A program made the translations under genes and the position numbers. A DNA stretch of 64,000 nt from Allobosea caraganae (lineage in GTDB: Bacteria; Pseudomonadota; Alphaproteobacteria; Rhizobiales; Beijerinckiaceae), in assembly GCF_003351345.1 (NCBI RefSeq), contig NZ_QQTO01000021.1, positions 62,001 through 126,000 of the forward strand, in the 5' to 3' direction. Below the pieces are notes generated by a model. It did not search any database, had not been told where the DNA came from, and was given only the letters and a program-made list of their open reading frames with translations. Every line of letters starts with the position of its first letter. The stretch's first letter is position 1. This document shows positions 60,447-64,000 of this stretch, one piece after another.

Positions 60447-60501
60447 ACCTGCGACCCCCACGTCCCGAACGTGGTGCGCTACCAGACTGCGCTACACTCC
60501 G
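60425..60501 (-). tRNA. tRNA-Pro (anticodon CGG)
   Basis: 77 bases with encoded CCA. Acceptor stem CGGAGTG/CACTCCG, D arm AGCGCAG..., T arm GGTTCAAATCC. Anticodon stem CCACG/CGTGG encloses loop TTCGGGA, so anticodon CGG, reading CCG. Confidence 0.95.
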
Positions 60502-60662
60502 ATCAACTGGTGGCCGGCTTATAGCCAGCACCGCGCCGGGGCGCAACAGCGCCGAGCATGCAAAGCGTGGAAAATTGACGGAGCGGTGTCACGGGGCCTT
60601 GTGGGAAGCCCGCGTCAATGGTTGCGCGGCGCGACGACGCGCTTTAGAAGGCAGCGGCGCAT

Positions 60663-60737
<75 letters not shown>

Positions 60738-60738
60738 T

Positions 60739-60936
60739 GCATTCCAGTTTTCCAAACATTTCGCCGGGCTCGGAAATTCCCGCGACAGTGTCGTCCTGTT
60801 CCACCAGACGGCCGGCTCCAGCGACAAGACGCTGAAGCTCTACGACGGGCACGCCCACGACCTGCTGAGCGATCTCGGCAAGGAAGGCGTGATCGCCGAC
60901 ATGAAACACTGGATCGATGCTCGCCTGCCACGCTAG
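60739..60936 (+). pseudogene. C-terminal remnant of an alpha/beta hydrolase (lysophospholipase-like)
   Basis: From about 60803 the frame reads TAGSSDKTLKLYDGHAHDLL, then GKEGVIADMKHWIDARL and a stop at 60936. That is the last 45 or so residues of monoacylglycerol-lipase/lysophospholipase-type hydrolases, with the catalytic His in DGHAHDLL. There is no start, core or nucleophile; the sequence immediately in front of it is tRNA-Gln. It is a broken gene end, perhaps left by recombination at the tRNA. Confidence 0.7.
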
Positions 60937-60987
60937 GAAGTTGGCCTGAGAACCGCCATCTGCCGCACCGTAAGTCAGCGAGATGCC

Positions 60988-62508
60988 ATGCGCCCCGCCC
61001 TACCTCCGCCGGCCACCAATATGCGCTGCTTCTGGCCCGCTCTCCCCGGACGCCGCCGGGCTTTCGTCCAGCTACCCGCCCTGGCCGGATTGCTGTTCGG
61101 TTCGGTGCCGGCCGCGGCCCATGTGAAATGGTTCGCGCCCTATATCGTGGGGGCGCCGCCGCAGCCTATTGCCGTCACCCTGGCCAACCCGTGGTTCTGG
61201 ACCGGCATCGCGCTTGTGCTGGTCTTCTTCCTGGCGACCCGCGCGATCGAGAAATCGCCTGCGGGAGAGACCATCCTGGCCGGCATGGACCGGATCACCG
61301 ACCCGCTCTGGCAGAGGCTGGACGAATTCGTCCGCCTCGTCATCGCGGCGTTCTTCGTCGCGATCTTCGCGGTCGGCGGCGTCTACCTGACGCCCGACCT
61401 GAAGACGCCGGCCGAATGGGTCTCGTGGGCGCAGCTGCTGATCGCGGCCCTGGTCATCCCGCGGGCGACGCGGCCGCTCGCCGCCGCCGGCATCATCGGC
61501 CTGTGGCTGCTGGCGCTGCGCGACTACGACATCTTCCACCTGCTCGACTATCTGGCGCTCGGCGTCGGCGTCGCCGCCTATCTCGTGCTTGAGGCCTCCG
61601 ACAAGCCTGAATGGCGCAAGCATCGCTTCGAGGTGCTGCGCTGGGGCGTCGCCATCGCGCTGATGTGGTCGAGCCTGGAGAAGTTCGCCTATCCCGACTG
61701 GTTCTACCCGCTGGTGGTCGAGAAGCCGTTCCTGACGTTCGGGCTGCCGCGCGACGTCTTCATCCCGATGGCGGGGGTGGCCGAGTTCACCATGGGCTTC
61801 GGCATGATCTGGACGCCGCTGGTGCGCCGGCTCTCGGCGATCGCGCTCTTCGTGATCTTCAACGCGGCGGTCTACCCGTTCGGGCGCGTCGACCTGATCG
61901 GCCATGCGCTGATCATGGCGATCATCGTCGCGATCGCGGCCGACCATACCCGCGAGGTGCATTTCCTGCCGGCATTGAAGCGCAGGCTCGCCGGCGTGCC
62001 GACCGGGCTCGCCGCGGCGCTGCTGATCTTCGCCACCGGCTATTGGGGCCTGCACATCGCGCTCTACGGACCTGAGGGCCGGGTCGGCACCCCAGCGGCC
62101 GATATCGCGACGCATTCGTACAGCCCGGAATACCCGCATGGCCCGCAGGTGCCGGGCGGCATCGGCGCGCCGCCGGTGCGAGCCAGCGATGCGGGCGGCC
62201 ATGCCGGCCACGCCATGCCCGCCACGGCCGATGCGAAGCCCGCGCTGGCCGCCTATCAGCAGGTCATGGAGCGGATGCACGGACCGATGATGCAGGGCAT
62301 CGCCCATTCCGATCCGGACGCCGCCTTCGTGCTCGGCATGATCCCGCATCACCAGGGTGCGATCGATATGGCCGAGATCCAGCTCCGCTACGGCAAGGAC
62401 GCGGCGAACCGCAAGCTGGCGCAGGAGATCATCGCCGCGCAGACGCATGAGATCGGTGAGATGCGCGAATGGCTGAAGCAGAAGAACCTGCCACAGCCGG
62501 CTCGGTAG
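60988..62508 (+). CDS. DoxX-like membrane protein fused to DUF305
   Basis: 506 residues; a start at 61021 is possible. About nine hydrophobic helices up to residue 365, in a DoxX/SURF4-like arrangement (WGVAIALMWSSLEKFAYPDWFYPLV, GLPRDVFIPMAGVAEFTMGFGMI). A His/Met-rich linker follows (GGHAGHAMPATAD), then a DUF305 domain at about 425-500 with MERMHGPMMQG and GMIPHHQGAIDMAE. DUF305 proteins such as CopM bind copper through Met/His. The fusion suggests a metal-linked membrane role. Alone in its region. Confidence 0.75.
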   Translation: MRPALPPPATNMRCFWPALPGRRRAFVQLPALAGLLFGSVPAAAHVKWFAPYIVGAPPQPIAVTLANPWFWTGIALVLVFFLATRAIEKSPAGETILAGMDRITDPLWQRLDEFVRLVIAAFFVAIFAVGGVYLTPDLKTPAEWVSWAQLLIAALVIPRATRPLAAAGIIGLWLLALRDYDIFHLLDYLALGVGVAAYLVLEASDKPEWRKHRFEVLRWGVAIALMWSSLEKFAYPDWFYPLVVEKPFLTFGLPRDVFIPMAGVAEFTMGFGMIWTPLVRRLSAIALFVIFNAAVYPFGRVDLIGHALIMAIIVAIAADHTREVHFLPALKRRLAGVPTGLAAALLIFATGYWGLHIALYGPEGRVGTPAADIATHSYSPEYPHGPQVPGGIGAPPVRASDAGGHAGHAMPATADAKPALAAYQQVMERMHGPMMQGIAHSDPDAAFVLGMIPHHQGAIDMAEIQLRYGKDAANRKLAQEIIAAQTHEIGEMREWLKQKNLPQPAR

Positions 62509-62591
62509 CTACAGCGTCGCGGTCTGCTGTCACGCGGAAGTTGCGTGCCGGTACCGGCGCACTTCGGCCGGTGCCGCGTAGGGCGGTTTTG

Positions 62592-62626
62592 GCCCATTGC
62601 CGACGTCAGGAGCGTCCGCAATGGGC
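62592..62626. repeat. Short inverted repeat
   Basis: GCCCATTGC, 17 bases, GCAATGGGC, in the 169-base gap between the DUF305 fusion and the autotransporter gene. The surrounding sequence resembles a dispersed alphaproteobacterial noncoding repeat; it may act as a terminator. Confidence 0.4.
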
Positions 62627-62677
62627 AGTAGGATCGGCTTTGCAAAGGCGGCATCGTTATGCCGCCGCCGGCCCGCT

Positions 62678-64000
62678 TCAGAAGCTGACCCTTAGCTGTG
62701 CTGATCCTCCGTAGCGGTTTGAGGTGCCTGAGAGTTCGCCGTCGAAGCGGGCGCCGAGCGTGACGCTGGGGGTGAGCCTGACGTCGAAGCCGGTGGCGAT
62801 GAGGGCGGCGTTGCGGGCCGGCCTGGCGCCGGTGATGGCGAAGCTGGCGCCGGGCAGGCCGACCAGGCTGGCCGAGAGGTCGGCGTCGCGCTGGAAGTAG
62901 TGCGCCCAGCTCGCCCGGACATAGCCCGAGACCGGGGTCGCGCCGAGCATGGCCTGGACGTCGAGCTGCAGGCCGAGCTCGGAGCGCGAGGTCGTCTCGC
63001 TGCGCCTGGCGAGGTGGAGCGCGCCGGGGGCGGCCCCGCTCCAGCTCGTCTCGGTGACGCCGGGGCTGCGGACCTGGATCGCCTGCAGCGCCGCCAGCGG
63101 CGACAGCGTCAGGCCGTTCCAGCTCGCGAGCGCGGCGCTGGCCTGGAGCCGGCCGCTCCAGGCGGTGGTGGCGTAGGAGGAGGACAGCGCGCTGCCGAGC
63201 GCCGGGAGGCTGCGCGTGACGTCGGTCTCGAGCCTGGCATAGCCGAGCGCCGCGGCGAGGTTGAGCGGGCCGAGCCGGGTCATGCCGTAGAGGCCGGCCT
63301 GGAAGGCCTCGGCGTCGGCCTTGCCGAGCCCGCCCGCCAGCGAGGCGCGGGCGCTGCCGCCGGCGACGGCGAAGCCGGCGGTCGTGCCGGGCGCCAGCCG
63401 GACGTCGGCGCCGACCGCGAGATGCGCGTCGTCGAGGTCGCGCCTGGCCGAGCCGGCGATCCGGTCGCCGTCGCTGCGGCCGAACGAGCCGAAGGCCGCG
63501 CCCCAGACCGAGTAGCGCGGCAGGTCGAGCACGGCTGGCCGCTCCGGGGCGTCGCTGCCCTTGCCGACCTTGCCGGTGAAGGCGGCGGTCCCCGGCGCCG
63601 GGGCGCCGTCGCCGAGCCGGCCGGCGGCGAAGGGATCGAGCATGGCGCGCAGGAACTGGTCGGCGGCCGAGACCGCCATGGCGGGCGCGGCGGTGTGGAC
63701 CTCGCCGGAGAGCTGGTTGACCGCGGCGGGGATGGCGGCCGCCGGCAGGTTGTAGAGCCCGAACAGCGCCGACGGGTTGGCGCCGCCCGCCACCGCCCGG
63801 TCGATGCCGGCTGCGACCGCATAGGCGTTGGCCGGCCGGCCGACGCCGAGGCGCGGGGCCGGCGACGCTCCCCCTGGCGTTACCGGCGGGCTGGCCGGGT
63901 CGATGATCGGCGCCAGCGGGTTCGGCGCCAGGGTGAGCTGCACGTCGGTCGCGGTGTAGGCGACGCTGGTCGCGATGCCGTCGCCGAAGCTGCCGGTGGT
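62678..64000 (-). CDS. Autotransporter beta-barrel protein, C-terminal part (runs off right edge)
   Basis: The frame is still open at base 64000, so the N-terminus and most of the passenger are missing; at least 440 residues are present. The terminal 280 residues form an autotransporter domain (SVWGAAFGSFGRSDGD start, strands such as GLYGMTRLGPLNLAAALGYAR, ending in LRVSF with terminal Phe). The preceding part (AVNQLSGEVHTAAPAMAVSAADQFL) is the usual junction of passenger and barrel. It is a type V secretion protein of the outer membrane; passenger function unknown. Confidence 0.85.
   Translation of the reverse strand, partial: TTGSFGDGIATSVAYTATDVQLTLAPNPLAPIIDPASPPVTPGGASPAPRLGVGRPANAYAVAAGIDRAVAGGANPSALFGLYNLPAAAIPAAVNQLSGEVHTAAPAMAVSAADQFLRAMLDPFAAGRLGDGAPAPGTAAFTGKVGKGSDAPERPAVLDLPRYSVWGAAFGSFGRSDGDRIAGSARRDLDDAHLAVGADVRLAPGTTAGFAVAGGSARASLAGGLGKADAEAFQAGLYGMTRLGPLNLAAALGYARLETDVTRSLPALGSALSSSYATTAWSGRLQASAALASWNGLTLSPLAALQAIQVRSPGVTETSWSGAAPGALHLARRSETTSRSELGLQLDVQAMLGATPVSGYVRASWAHYFQRDADLSASLVGLPGASFAITGARPARNAALIATGFDVRLTPSVTLGARFDGELSGTSNRYGGSAQLRVSF

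Noticed and set aside
62388..62654. 88-codon minus-strand frame after the DUF305 fusion
   Set aside because: It overlaps the 3' end of the fusion gene and an inverted repeat. The peptide looks like translated dispersed repeat sequence.

Overview
The window is dense, GC-rich chromosomal DNA from an alphaproteobacterium. The gene set (DUF1488, TIGR02301 and DUF6295 proteins, fused ribB, folPBK, an HWE-type kinase) and the intergenic palindromes point to Hyphomicrobiales. A Bosea-like genome is my best guess, but it rests on recognition only. Most of the window is ordinary core and accessory metabolism. I see no prophage, complete insertion sequence, CRISPR array, rRNA operon or replication origin.

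Layout. 1-2.4 kb: end of an S-formylglutathione hydrolase gene, an iron-permease-family protein and four small proteins. 2.4-10.6 kb: a divergent idonate/gluconate dehydrogenase pair, a diguanylate cyclase, formate-tetrahydrofolate ligase, an HWE sensor kinase and a GST. 10.7-15.1 kb: gpmI, an outer-membrane protein, a frameshifted NUDIX gene and a DUF3616 protein. 15.3-17.4 kb: a probable nuclease toxin with an overlapping candidate immunity gene and a frameshifted second copy. 17.5-22.8 kb: malate synthase, HD hydrolase, tag, ygfZ and a dihydroorotase-family gene. 23-25.4 kb: two DGPF/YCII proteins and an ECF42-like sigma factor, with two matching promoter motifs. 25.4-32.4 kb: TIGR02301, NUDIX, SDR, pdxH, surface lipoprotein, DnaJ-like protein, fabI and folK-folB-folP. 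33.9-37.9 kb: a 1337-residue Pls/PosA-like peptide synthetase. 38-46.6 kb: lipoprotein, aroC, HTH-fused ribB, HDAC-like protein, L,D-transpeptidase, phosphoesterase, aminotransferase and a cysteine-cluster protein. 46.6-56.8 kb: quinone reductase-like/TetR pair, dienelactone hydrolase, cupin, patatin/MarR, acyl-CoA ligase, Tat-tagged chloroperoxidase-like hydrolase, DUF1499, MBL hydrolase and bioY. 57-60 kb: a tight MoxR ATPase / metallopeptidase-VWA / LCCL operon. 60-64 kb: tRNA-Pro, tRNA-Gln with a hydrolase remnant behind it, a DoxX-like/DUF305 fusion, and an autotransporter barrel that runs off the right edge.

The most interesting regions are the MoxR-VWA-LCCL operon, the single-module NRPS, the toxin/immunity locus, the ECF42 regulon with its promoters, and the ribB fusion with two matching palindromes upstream. 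At least seven families of long palindromic intergenic repeats are scattered through the window. One supplies the C-terminal codons of a patatin gene.
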